DNA from: Xestospongia muta
Taxonomy: Eukaryota > Porifera > Demospongiae > Haplosclerida > Petrosiidae
Assembly (NCBI GenBank): GCA_963693285.1
Contig: OY848924.1
Location: 315,001-379,000 of the forward strand
DNA: 64,000 bases
Reading direction: 5' to 3'
The stretch's first letter is position 1. The number at the start of each line of letters is the position of its first letter. The notes beneath the pieces were generated by a model. That model did no database searches and was not told the origin of the DNA. It saw only the letters and a program-made list of their open reading frames with translations. Of this stretch, positions 12,734 through 26,500 are shown piece after piece. The translations under genes were made by a program, and so were the position numbers.

Positions 12734-13139
12734 TGTGACTTTGGATTTCAAATATCAAACTTGACCACAGGTATTTATTATTATGACAAGATCTACATAA
12801 CCAAAGTTTAGACTTCGGTAGATTATGCAAGTTGATACATTTAAAATGGTACCAAATCAAGCAACTATCACATTGTATGGATGACTCAGTTTCATCATTG
12901 ATAGGACTTGTACATCTGCCACAATACCACAGAGGGCTTCCTTTTATGATAGCAATTATGTCTTCTACTGCTAACCAGGCTTTTCTTGTGAAGTACTTGT
13001 TGCATATTTCTAGGCACACTTGTGGATCCAAACAAGAAGCAGTCACTTTCTCAGACCTTATCTCCACCTGATATTCTTTAATCAAAGCTTTACGGGAAAT
13101 GGCAGCCTCAGCAATAATGGGGTCGACAAACCAGAGCAA
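12681..13139 (-). pseudogene. MULE C-terminal exon with PHD finger
   Basis: The frame reads a basic helical segment, then WYCGRCTSPIND, then SIQCDSCLIWYHFKCI and LWLCRSCHNNK. This is the C4-H-C3 pattern of a PHD finger (C-x2-C, C-x2-C, H-x2-C, C-x2-C), a fold that commonly reads histone H3 tails. It is the 3' part of the transposase gene and may target insertion to particular chromatin; that role is inferred. The segment is intact here, but the gene is broken upstream. Confidence 0.75.
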
Positions 13140-13184
13140 AATTACTATAAAATATTAATTAATTGTTAAGAATGCAGTTAGAGG

Positions 13185-13391
13185 TCACATACCCTTCTCT
13201 CTGTCAACAGGAGGTTTCTTTAAGAAGGTAATGATCTTGTTTAGCTTTTGTTTCTTATTAGGCAGACCTATAACTGTTTTCTCTGCTCCCTTAGGCCTTC
13301 CCCTTTTCCTCATCTTAGGTGGTAGTTTAACACTATCTAGACCTGAAATAATGTTACCTACATATAACAACTGTAAACATATACTGTACAT
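13185..13391 (-). pseudogene. MULE exon with AT-hook and basic tract
   Basis: The frame includes KMRKRGRPKGAEK, a classical AT-hook core (R-G-R-P), followed by the lysine-rich LPNKKQKLNK, which could act as a nuclear localisation signal. It lies between the SWIM-containing part and the PHD exon. The AT-hook would help bind the AT-rich minor groove. Confidence 0.6.
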
Positions 13392-13695
13392 ATACTCACC
13401 ATTGTTCTCCTTATCTGAGTCACATTGTGTATCTCCAATACTAGATCTACCTACTATGTTCTCATTATTATCTGAAAGTAATCAATAGATGTTCGAAATT
13501 AATGGCAGTAAACAAACCTTCACTCTGGATGTCAACACTGGTACTATCTAGATCATTGATACATCCAACATCTTCATTTAAGCAGTGTATTAGACAATCC
13601 AAGTTATCTAAAAAGTACACCTAATAAACATTCATGTAATGTGTCTGCACCTTCATTGTCTTTGTAATTATCATCTGTATTTGTGAAAATTAAAA

Positions 13696-15240
13696 TCAGG
13701 TATAACTAATACTATATTTACACTTACCAATCATTTCAAAGCACTGATGACTAGAAGCTACTTCCTCAGTGACAACAGCCAGTCCACCTCTTTCCCATAT
13801 ACTATGCAATTGCTCCAATACATCTATTCGCTCCTTGAACTCATCCATTTCAACTTCTGAAGCAAGAGAAGGTAATTGCTCAATTATTGCCTTGGCTCTC
13901 CTGAATTTGTCATGTTGAGACAGCACTGTTTCCTTTTGTTCTGTGGACATACACTTAAGAGACAACTATATAATTAACTGACATAATATAACTTACTGGA
14001 GTTACTTGATAAGTCTCATCATTTGCTGCTGCTTCATGATTCTAAACACCTGCTGAAGGTAAGACATCTTCCAACAGTCAGGAATATCCCTTGCTGACAA
14101 AAGAGAAACACCTTCTTTTTCATGTACTGCAAACATGTGCCTGCAAGGCAGTTTCACTGTACTCAAAAACTTGCACTGACATGCATCATTGCTCACACTC
14201 AGAGTACCTAATTCAAAACACCACAATAATTTTAGTAGTTATAAGCCATAATGTATAATAATTATGTACCTTCACTAGAAGAAGCAGTGTACAGACCATC
14301 CTTGTCTGTCGCTATAAGGGCAATGTTTTTTCGAAATGCAAGTTGCTTAGAGACATAGTGACAAGCATATGGGGTCAGCAAACCAATATCAGTTGAATTG
14401 GAAATATCTGCTGGAAGAATGGGCTTTTTGACTGAAGCCATAATGGTGTGATGGTTCCGTTCGTTACGAAGAACAGCTAACACAGCAAAAAATTGATCAA
14501 AGAAACATGATAAGCTTCCAAATCGAGAACAAACACTTTTTATCTTGCTGTTAATACTCTCAATGTGGTTGTTTTTTTTCACTCTCCTAAGGTAAAACTG
14601 ACTGACTTGTAAGCTTCCACCCACTCATGATGAATACAATGCCAATTGGCATTGTAATAGGCTATAACAGACTGCAAGTTAGTACTCAATAATGATGCAT
14701 AGTGCTCATGATACTCCTCCTCAGATCTTGCATATGCAAGTTTTGTTATTAGTTCCAGGATATGGTCTCGTTCCCCAGATCTTAGTCCCAACTTATCACA
14801 AGTTATTTCACGTCAAAAACTTCTGAGTACATGGAAAAGACAGATATGCATAGAAACACGCAGAAACTCCTCAGTGAAAACAGCATGCTCAGTGAAATCT
14901 TTGTCAGAAATAACTACACCAGTCCTGTTCCATGAAGAATTGGCAGCCTTAAAAGCCTTCACCATTTTCGAGATACCTTCTCTTGTCTCCAGTGATGTAA
15001 GAAATATTGAAATTATTTCACTTTGCCCATTGCTGTTGATCACCAACATCAAGTAAAGTGGAAGTCACAATTCATTCAATTTGTATGTTGCATCGACCAT
15101 TAGCACCTCAGGATAGCACTGGAAATAGTATTTCATCAGCTTGTCTTGAAAAAAGAGACCAGTGAAAATCTTCTTCCCATCACATTCATTTATAAAAACT
15201 TCTACAGTTGATCCTACACATGATGACAATAATATCATCT
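13696..15240 (-). pseudogene. MULE transposase core with SWIM zinc finger (disrupted)
   Basis: Reading minus strand, the core includes PEVLMVDATYKLNEL, VVISDKDFTEHAVF, HICLFHVLRSF and NNHIESINSKIKS, the usual landmarks of a MULE DDE domain (catalytic Asp in MVDATYK, Asp near VISDKD, downstream E/N-rich helix). It is followed by ACQCKFLSTVKLPCRHMFAV, a SWIM finger (C-x-C...C-x-H). Breaks seen are an in-frame TGA after KLNEL (about 15068), a TGA after HVLRSF (about 14815), and a frameshift near 14590-14610 where a GTCA unit is repeated. The closest known relatives are ZSWIM-type domesticated proteins and animal MuDR elements. Confidence 0.8.
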
Positions 15241-15244
15241 GGCT

Positions 15245-15981
15245 TTAATCACTTATGTTACCTTCAATTTCTCTTAAGCGACTAACTACATCATCTAGGT
15301 TATTTCTATCACCTTTTGCTGCATTAACTTGAGTCTGCATGTTACTAATATCCTTCAGTATGACAACTCTACCAGTAGAAGTTAAGTGTTGTTGTACCAG
15401 CTTCTTATTCACTTTCATTTTAAGCAAGGATTGTGCTTCCATTTTTTGTCTATCGTCAAGCTTTCTTTGTTTTGGTAAGTGACTGAATACTTCCTACAAA
15501 CACATTCAGTACATGTACTATAACATCATTTTATGGTCCATATAAATTTTAATTACCTTAGATATAGCATGGTTATGTTCCATCTGAACATCTCTAACAA
15601 TGAGCTTCTGACAATCCTCTGTAAGACGAAGTTTGACACCTGCAGGACATCCTTGCTTGAATGTACTAAAGAACATATCAGTGGATGAATGAGTACATTG
15701 AGCAAAAGATGGTACATGAAACAAACCTACCTTTTATGGTGTCTTAAACCAGACCCTTTCTCTTGATACCCTTTTCCACCACAAAGACAAGTTAAGTCAA
15801 TACTGAAGTATACCAAGTTTTGATTTGCTTTCTCCACTCTCTTTGGAACCTGCTTCTTCACTGCAGTGAGGGTTCTTGAATCCTTGTGTGTCAATTGGAC
15901 GTTGCTGGCTACTTCAAATTCCTTTATTCTGCTTTGTAACTCGTCGAATGAATCGAACATATCCCCTATAGTAAAGGACAT
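15245..15981 (-). pseudogene. MULE transposase N-terminal exons
   Basis: The first exon starts MSFTIGDMFDSFDELQSRIK and ends near RHHKR with C-x-C-G-G spacing. The next includes QLIVRDVQMEHNHAIS-type sequence, giving the C-C-H-H arrangement of the FAR1/FLYWCH-like DNA-binding module that precedes MULE transposases. A third exon (15245-15480) carries the coiled segment HLPKQRKLDDRQKMEAQ seen in ZSWIM3-like proteins. Start chosen at 15981 because it lies just inside the right inverted repeat and gives the full module. Confidence 0.65.
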
Positions 15982-16011
15982 AGTACCACCTGCTTCATAG
16001 TTTGTGCACTG

Positions 16012-16106
16012 CCACGTGCATTGCGTCTGTCTATGTCCGGATATGACACTGCCGGACCTGTAGTGCCGGAAAATTCGATCCGGTTGCCGGACCTTTAGCC
16101 ACTGCG
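16012..16106. repeat. MULE right terminal inverted repeat
   Basis: Reverse complement of the left repeat, ending GCCACTGCG at 16106 and followed directly by the 9-bp target duplication AATGATTTT. The putative transposase start at 15981 lies about 30 bp inside it. Confidence 0.85.
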
Positions 16107-16115
16107 AATGATTTT

Positions 16116-17392
16116 ATGTCAAATTTTATATCACAGTCTTTGTTACATACACAAGATGACTAGCTGGTCTTTGATTTCTTTGTCAAACTAGTACATCTGA
16201 CAGAGTTTTGATTAGTAACTTAACAAATCAAGTGACCTTTGTCCTAACTCCTCCTCTAATTGAGTCTATAAGAAGTCAGTAGAAATATATATCTGATTAT
16301 CATATATATGTAATGTACACTGAAGATGGACACATGTAATAAATAAATACATGTATAGTTCAAATTTTAAGTCAGTTATATTTATTTTTCCAGTTGTCAT
16401 GGAAACTACATACAAAAGTTTAGTCAAGAGGATGATATGTTTATTGGTAATTAAATTTTAAGTGAATTCCATCTGTATCTTTAATTAGATCATTACTTGA
16501 ATCCTTCTTGATAGCAAAGACAAATAAGAATTAAGAAAAATCTACAGAGATAGAGTTCAGTTCATGAGGTCACATCATCACTATCATTAGTTTAAACTCT
16601 ATTAAGTTTCTAGAGATTGTCATTATACCTCCATAGGATGGTACTGAGTGTAAGAGATAGTGTCTATATTCACTTATACATTGTATTTCTTAATGTATGA
16701 CACAAGTGACAGAACAGTTACCAGTTACATATGTCCATCCACACCAGATCACTCATTTGGTTTTTACTACATATACAATAAGGAGTCCACCACTAGTCCA
16801 GTACATACACGGCTATTTTATTCTATACTGTGGAATATAATGAGAACACTAATCTCTATTATGTCAGATATAGTCTGAAATGTAGCTTTACAGTAAATGT
16901 TTACCTCAGTATCACATATAGATTAGTGACAAAAGCACACTGTAAAAACTGATTATAGATTAACTGATATATGGTTATGGTTGCATTGTGTAAACTGAAA
17001 GTAAACATATTATAGTTTTGATAACTGTTGTACTATGGAATTGATTGTTTATTAAATGAAAATGCTTTATTTCTTTAACGAAAATAACATTTTGAAAAAG
17101 TTTCCTTCATGCATAACAATACATTGGTTAACCAATCAGTTTTTACAGTGACTTATAATGGTGTATTGTATGTTTGAATGTTAATATGTTAGTTTGTAAT
17201 ATGAATTATGAATGTTTGTAAATTAAAAAGTATAAATGATGTTTATAGTAAATACAAATGATTTTACCAGTGTTAATAACATAATAACTATTAATATCCT
17301 AAAAGTTATGTTTGATTTTGATATGTAAATAGATATACATATACTTTTGATAATGTGACTTACTTTACTATAATTTATATATTATAGGTAAT
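16116..17392. other. Spacer between MULE and kinase-like pseudogene
   Basis: AT-rich spacer with no ankyrin, kinase or transposase similarity. One open frame of 72 codons on the plus strand (16660-16878) has no recognisable domain and no splice context. The segment has no counterpart in the second duplicated unit, so it is single copy within the window. Confidence 0.5.
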
Positions 17393-17606
17393 ATTACAAT
17401 ACAAGGGACTAAACTAGGTAATTTGACAACAACAGTTAGTAACTTTACTTACTTTCATTTCATGTAGATATCACTCATCTTGACAATGTCACTGAGAGAA
17501 TAAATCAATCTGATAAGTTTGCATTTGAGAGGTGGGGCTCATAAAGATAATTAATAGGTGGAGCTCATTGTTTTTAGTAGGCGTGGTAGTGTGATCCACG
17601 TGGAAT

Positions 17607-21014
<3,408 letters not shown>

Positions 21015-21272
21015 GTAAGTAACAAAGTATAAATTGACAACTTGATGGATGGATACATATTTGAAGATGTGTAGTAATCACTTACACACACACACACATT
21101 GACCAATGTTAACTTAATTACTGATGTTACTAGGTGGATTACCACAGACACCTAACCTTAGTTACTGAGATACAATATATTTCCTGAACTTCAATAGAAC
21201 TCTAAAATACTGTTATGTGTACTATTGATATAAGAGGTCTATAGCCTTAAAGTATTTCATGATGATGGACTA

Positions 21273-21658
21273 CTGCAAAGGTACAAATTTTTGTAGGGGA
21301 TTTAATTTCTCTGTATTTGTGGGTTGTTGTTTTAAGATAAAATTTAACTTTTATTCCACCCACGCATAATCGTGTGATAACGGCTACTGCAAAGGGATCA
21401 TGTTGGTTACTTCTTTCTCTTTTACACTGAAGTACTTCTCTGTCAACTGGCTTCCAGATCTTGTATATATGGTTCCTCTCACCATGGATTCATAGTAATA
21501 GCTAGCTATACTTCACGAAAATCACGCTTGTGTTCACAACATGTGTCTGATACCACACCCATTAATTAATACCTTACACCCACTAAACACGAAATTTAAA
21601 TAATAAAGCAACATTTAAAAATATGAACAAATAACCTCGAAAATTATTACCCTTATGG
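21273..21658. mobile_element. MITE family M4, copy 1
   Basis: Left end CTGCAAAGGTACAAATTTTTG and right end AATTATTACCCTTATGG form an imperfect inverted repeat flanked by TA. The duplicate at 53296-53696 keeps a better left end, CCGTAAGGGTACAAATTTTT. It sits in an intron of the kinase-like locus and predates the segmental duplication. No transposase frame. Confidence 0.7.
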
Positions 21659-21920
21659 TATGTTCCATCATCCTTTGAAAGACTATATGTAGTAGGAAAC
21701 ACTTTGTGGATGACTGGAATGTTTAATTGTATTCATGACATAGTTAATTGTATTCACATGTACACAAACTTCCAAATATGGTCATGAGCTGGGCAATAGT
21801 TCCTTCTTTCTTAGTTATAAATTATTGTCTATGTAAACTGTGTTCAGTTATGTCCATGTAGGATGTTTGATAATATAACATTGTTAGTTTATATATTACA
21901 TGATCTCTTATTTACTATAG

Positions 21921-22213
21921 ATTAGTGAGTCAGAGACAACTGCTGACAAATTTGCTATCTCATGTCAGAAATATCGTGATCCTATTCCTTTCTTTCATTT
22001 CAATCCTCAACTTATAGAGGGTGTGTCTCCTGGAGAGATTGATGACTGGAAAATAGTGGAACTAATACTACAAACAAAACAATACTTAGCTAGTCAAGTT
22101 AGTACTATTTTATATATTCTAGTTATATGTCACTATTGTAGGATGTACAAGATAAACTTGACCAACTAGTTCAACTCTTTAAACGTCTTGTTGATCAATC
22201 TACTCATCAATAA
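21921..22213 (+). CDS. Two conserved terminal exons of unknown family, copy 1
   Basis: Exon 21921-22097 (59 codons, open throughout) includes CQKYRDPIPFFHFNPQLIEG and DDWKIVELILQTKQYLASQ. Exon 22142-22213 adds DVQDKLDQLVQLFKRLVDQ and ends in TAA. The helical, amphipathic C-terminus suggests a short coiled coil. I do not recognise the family. It does not follow the CDK4/6 C-lobe, and joining it to the kinase exon ending at 21014 shifts the frame into a stop. It may be the 3' end of another gene or of an ancient fusion. Both copies keep the frame intact. Confidence 0.5.
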
Positions 22214-22668
22214 AGACACTACATTAGATAACTACTCACTGCTGTTAGTAAATGTGTTATAGATAATTATTAGACAATTACTGAATAATGTTGTATATTG
22301 TTTTAATGAAATATTGTAGTTATGTGATTGTGGATTACTTCACATTTTATGTTATTGATATAATAATAGAGAATTAATTTGTCATGTAATTAACAATAAA
22401 AAGATTAACAAAAACAGCAGCAACCATAACATAACAAACTAAGTGTCTAGACTCTCTAAGTTTTAAGTATATTCATTAACAAGCTATATTAAGGAAATAT
22501 ATGTAGGGGCAAATATATCAAAGTAAAAAATGTAGGGGACTGGAGACTAAGTAGGTGGAGTTAAGCCTGCAGTACATAGAAAGTAAAGACATTTGTCATA
22601 TACAGTAGATTACTCAATTATAACATCATTAAAGACTCAGTTATACAAATTTTAATTATCTAATATAA

Positions 22669-22836
22669 TTATAGTGTTGTATGATAAAATGTCTCACTTT
22701 CTAGTTGACTTTTCATTCTTGTACCAATGTCCTTTAACTCCTGGTTCTGCTTTAGAAGGAAATCACAAAGAGCTTTTAAAAACTCAATTCCTTGTTCATA
22801 AACCTGTTGTTGTAGTTCATTAACTACTTTATTAGC
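22669..22836 (-). pseudogene. Truncated CARD exon downstream of gene B
   Basis: The minus strand reads NKVVNELQQQVYEQGIEF, then LKALCDFLLKQNQELKDIG and a TAA at 22669. It is almost identical to the 3' half of gene C's CARD exon (56122-56290). The first half of the exon is absent: similarity stops at 22836 and unrelated sequence follows, without an acceptor in frame. The flanking 3' DNA (22260-22669) also matches 55720-56120. It is the relic of a CARD-type ending that gene B no longer appears to use. Confidence 0.75.
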
Positions 22837-23030
22837 TCATCTCAATCATTTCTTGTCATAAAGTTTTATTCATCATTGAGATTGTGCTCTATTACAACCA
22901 GTTTATGATAGTCAGAGGAGAACAGGTGTTTCTCCTTATAAGGAGGTGGTTTAGACAACAAATTTGAGCATGCTTTTAAATGGTTTTGTAATAGTTATTA
23001 TTTGAAGCAGAAAGCAACTGTATAGTGTAA

Positions 23031-23288
23031 TAACAGAGGCAGAGACACCACTCAAAAAGTGGGGGGACTCAATCAAAAAAAACTTATATGTAGAATTAAT
23101 TAATTAGTGTAAATTGAAATTGCAGCTGCTAGAGAGTTCACACAATGCAACATTTTTTACACTATACAGACTATCACCCACCCACGTATATAATTGCCTT
23201 CATTGCAAAGTGGGGGGGCCATGCCCCTCCAATTTGAAAAGTGGGGGGGCTCAAACCCCCCTGCCCCCCCAGTATCTCCGCCAGTGAA
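23031..23288. mobile_element. C/G-rich repeat insertion near gene B 3' end
   Basis: A compositionally odd block in AT-rich DNA, bounded by GGCAGAGACACCACTC and, in reverse, GGCGGAGATACTGGGGG. Its interior repeats GTGGGGGGGC / CCCCCC runs. The similar outward-facing ends suggest a short non-autonomous DNA element. The overlapping minus-strand open frame 23174-23491 is a by-product and shows no domain. Confidence 0.4.
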
Positions 23289-23472
23289 TAAGATACTACA
23301 AACAATTTAACAATGATTCTTGTGACAATGTTTTTGTATAATATTAATGATATCATTAAAAGTAATAACAAAATTACAGTTTTGTAAAAAAAATGGAAAA
23401 TTAGCATTATTGTGAAATGAGATACAAAAGCTAGTGGCATGAATACACCTTTAGGATGTTTTTTATTCAATT

Positions 23473-23570
23473 TTAGTGAAGTAGCAAGCAACCTACAACA
23501 ACAGCAATCAAAGCTACCATTATGAATACAAGATAAAGGAAATTTCTTGAACTGATCATGATACGATTGC
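23473..23570 (-). CDS. Gene B last exon: C-terminal transmembrane helix
   Basis: Continuing in phase from the second death domain, the exon reads SNRIMISSRN, then the uncharged stretch FLYLVFIMVALIAVVVG, then CLLH and TAA at 23473. Basic residues precede the helix and only a few residues follow, as in tail-anchored proteins. This would place the domains in the cytosol on a membrane surface. A GT within the exon (23491-23492) could instead act as a donor, but reading through gives the clean ending and parallels the TM exon at 54836. Confidence 0.6.
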
Positions 23571-26500
23571 CTAGAATGATGGACACATAATTATGCATAA
23601 AATCATTTACAAAATTAAATCAAAGCCTATATTATCAATACAACATTGCTTTTGTTTAACATTTATCATTTCAAAATAGCATGAATGTAATAGGTATATT
23701 ATTATACTAACATATCTGTAAGATTATTCCATAAATTGTATACTCACTTTGTCTTTTAGCTCTTCTGTACTTAATTCGAATTTCCATCAAAGATTCTTTA
23801 ATAGTCATGACCACATCTTGCCTCTCTATGACAGGGCCTCCAACAACATTAATGATGTTCTCCCAAGTAACAGGGGTAGGTTTCATTTCAATCCACTTCT
23901 GTAGAACGTCTCTTAATTTAGTTTTGTCGGATTCGGTAGATTTCTCCAAACATTCAATAAAATTAGCTTCTACCTCAAGTTGGTCACCAAGTAATTTCCA
24001 TCTAGCACTAATATGAGTTAACAGATTCATAAGTTGAGACAGTTCAGGTCTTTTACCTTTCAATGACAAAATGAAAGTATCATTTTAATAATAATGTAAA
24101 TCACAACATACCTGGATTGCTCTTCAAAGATGTAATCCATGACATACATGGAGAGCCTTTAATCCATGACATACATGGAGAGCCTTTAGTCTCATTGACA
24201 CAACCACCATTAGGCAAATTACAGTGAAGCTCTCTGTAATGCTGGTTTAAAATAGCAAGATGGCGAGGCTGTTCACCACACGGACAAAAGAAAGCAATGT
24301 CTAATTTCATTCCTTTACCAATGTTTCGCCTCTTTTTGGTCTCCTTGATAGCATTTTCAATGGCTTCCTTGACTTCAGCCTGATCTTCACGACGCTCGCA
24401 GTGAATCTCAAACCAATCTGAAGATTCTACCAAACCAACTCTTCCCAGTAAATCATCGTTACGCAATATAATAGCATTGGAGTGCATCTCGGGAGTAGAC
24501 TTAGTGTCAAGTGACCACGAAAAGTCATTATAGAGCCCACTGTTGTCATTATCATCAGTGATATAATCTTCACTTGAGAGGAGTTTAACAACCATAGCAC
24601 AGAAAAAGCCAACTGGAACACCATTTTTAAAGTGAAACAGCAATGGAGTGCTACCAGAGCTTGAAAATGGAACTGCCTCTGAAGGATCAATTAAGGGCAA
24701 CAATGCAGGCATAAAATATCGTTCATTAGATGGCTTGTTGCCTGGCAACTTCTTTGCTAGTAGAAGATATGTGAAGATATCTAATAAATCATTTTTAAAA
24801 CCATGAAACTTGGCAGATATATCTGCAAACATTTTAAAATCTTTGTGTGAAAAAACTTCGCTAGTAATGATGCCAAACTTAGCCATTTCTGGCAAAGCAC
24901 ATGTTCCTAGGCCAACATTAATTTTACTGCGTATTTTACAAATAACAACCATCAGCTCATTGACTACTTGAATAAGGCTATAAGGATCAATGAAAACTAG
25001 CTTAGACACATTTTCTGGATAGTACAAAATTGAGTTAAGGAGATATAAAAATTTTAAAGCACTATTGATTTCTCCTTTATCTAAACCTAACTCAACACCA
25101 GAAGATATGCACTCTTCCAATGGCAGTATACCACAACTGTCACGAGCTTTGTGACGCAGTAGAATTTCATATGCATACCACCTTAATGGAATATTCACTT
25201 TAAAAGATTGATTTCTTAATTCATCACGAATTTCTTCCATCATTTTCTTAAGGTTATCATCATGCATTTCTTCAGAATATTGTGCTTTACTGCCATCGAT
25301 TTCAGATAGAATTTTTCCAGAAACTGGGTTTTCGTATAACAAATTATCCTTCACAGCTTGAAAAATGTGTTTAAGTTGACCCTCTTTCTGTGCAATGGTT
25401 TCTCTAATATTTCCATTCTTTTCGAGCTCATCATATTTATCTCGATGAGTAGCAATGGTAATGACTTTCAATTTGTCTGGTGGCTTGATTGCAGCAGCAA
25501 GACATTCATCACTACTGGTCATATCCTCTTGATGATTGCTGAAATTGACCATACTTATAAGACGTTTTAAGAGAGTCTCGATGGATAATGAGTGCTTACT
25601 TACTTTGTACTTCTTCCCATTTTCACATTGTAATTCAGTAGAGGACTGGCTAGAGAGGCTATCTGCTAGACTAATAACTAGCATGAGGGCTGATGCACAA
25701 GGTATAAATGCTTGTAAAATCTGCTGAAATTGGATTTGACCCCCAGAATCAATAAAGTAGAGCCAGTCCTTGTACAATGTTAATTTGCCAGTCTGGGAAG
25801 AAGCATTACTGAGAATGTCTGATAACCGCTTCACTGCAGTATTACTTTCATCAGCTAGTGAAGATGTCTGAGCCATGCTAGAAGTTTCGCTAAGAGCATG
25901 TAATGCTACCACATCATTGCCACTTTCTTCTATTGGTTGTAAACCAGGTTCTTCCTTGGGATCTGGATCAGTAGTTGAAGAAGTGATGTTAGGTGTAGTG
26001 GGAACAGGTAACTCAACACTCTTATCCTGAGCCACCTCTGCATTTCTATTACTTTCCTCATATTGATTGTCACTATCTAGCTGTGTTTCATCAAGATTAT
26101 ATTGACTGTGATCCCCTGTTTCTTTGCTACCGCTAGGGTGAGTGCCATCTTGTGCTTCATTGTTGTGTTCTACTTCTTTGTTTTGTTGTGTCTTCATAGC
26201 ATCATCTTTTTCTATAAGAGACTTAATATCATTTGCAAACATTTCAATAAAGTCATCATCTGTGACCAGTTTCCATTTCTTTTTTTCATCTTGACAAAAC
26301 TGTTGTGCCGAAAAATCTCCAACTGCTACTTGTGGGCGCTCCGCAATACCAGTACTGGCTATACTATCGTAAAGCTTAGAAAGAATAAGACATTTCACTG
26401 AGGTCTTGCCAACTCGAGCAGGACCTTGCACAAGAACTTTAGAAACATTGGCTTCAACTTTTCCACTACTCTGGATGGCTTTATGAAGATATTGAAAATC

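Larger units (their letters stand above)
141..14371. repeat. Segmental duplication, left copy (partner 35440-45691)
   Basis: This block matches 35440-45691 with high similarity: MADF open frame, ankyrin exons and their introns, the first exon and promoter of the ROCO-type gene, and the first half of the Mutator-like element. The match is interrupted. Sequence from about 4108 to 7020 has no partner there and instead resembles 61148 onward and 32650-34580. Homology stops inside the transposon, at 14371 here and 45691 in the partner. It is one of two main duplicated blocks that built the tandem cluster. Confidence 0.85.
12638..16106 (-). mobile_element. Mutator-like DNA transposon with SWIM and PHD zinc fingers
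   Basis: This 3469-bp element has terminal inverted repeats of about 95 bp that start CGCAGTGGCTAGAGGTCCGG on the left and CGCAGTGGCTAAAGGTCCGG on the right (reverse complement). Each repeat holds internal GGTCCGGCA iterations. A perfect 9-bp direct repeat AATGATTTT flanks it (12629-12637 and 16107-16115), the target-duplication length typical of MULEs. On the minus strand it encodes a multi-exon transposase with a zinc-binding N-terminus, a DDE-type core, a SWIM zinc finger, an AT-hook and a PHD finger. Internal stops and a frameshift make it non-autonomous now. Confidence 0.9.

Noticed and set aside
12832..13071. Plus-strand frames opposite the MULE PHD exon and AT-hook exon (also 13231-13488, 44158-44877)
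   Set aside because: They are antisense shadows of the recognisable zinc-finger and basic exons.
23174..23491. 105-codon minus-strand open frame near gene B's end
   Set aside because: It runs through the G/C-rich repeat insertion and a different frame of the membrane exon; no domain and no splice support.
26102..26401. Cys/Phe-rich plus-strand frame
   Set aside because: Antisense to the acidic insert of the second GTPase; its hydrophobic look is the complement of Glu/Asp codons.
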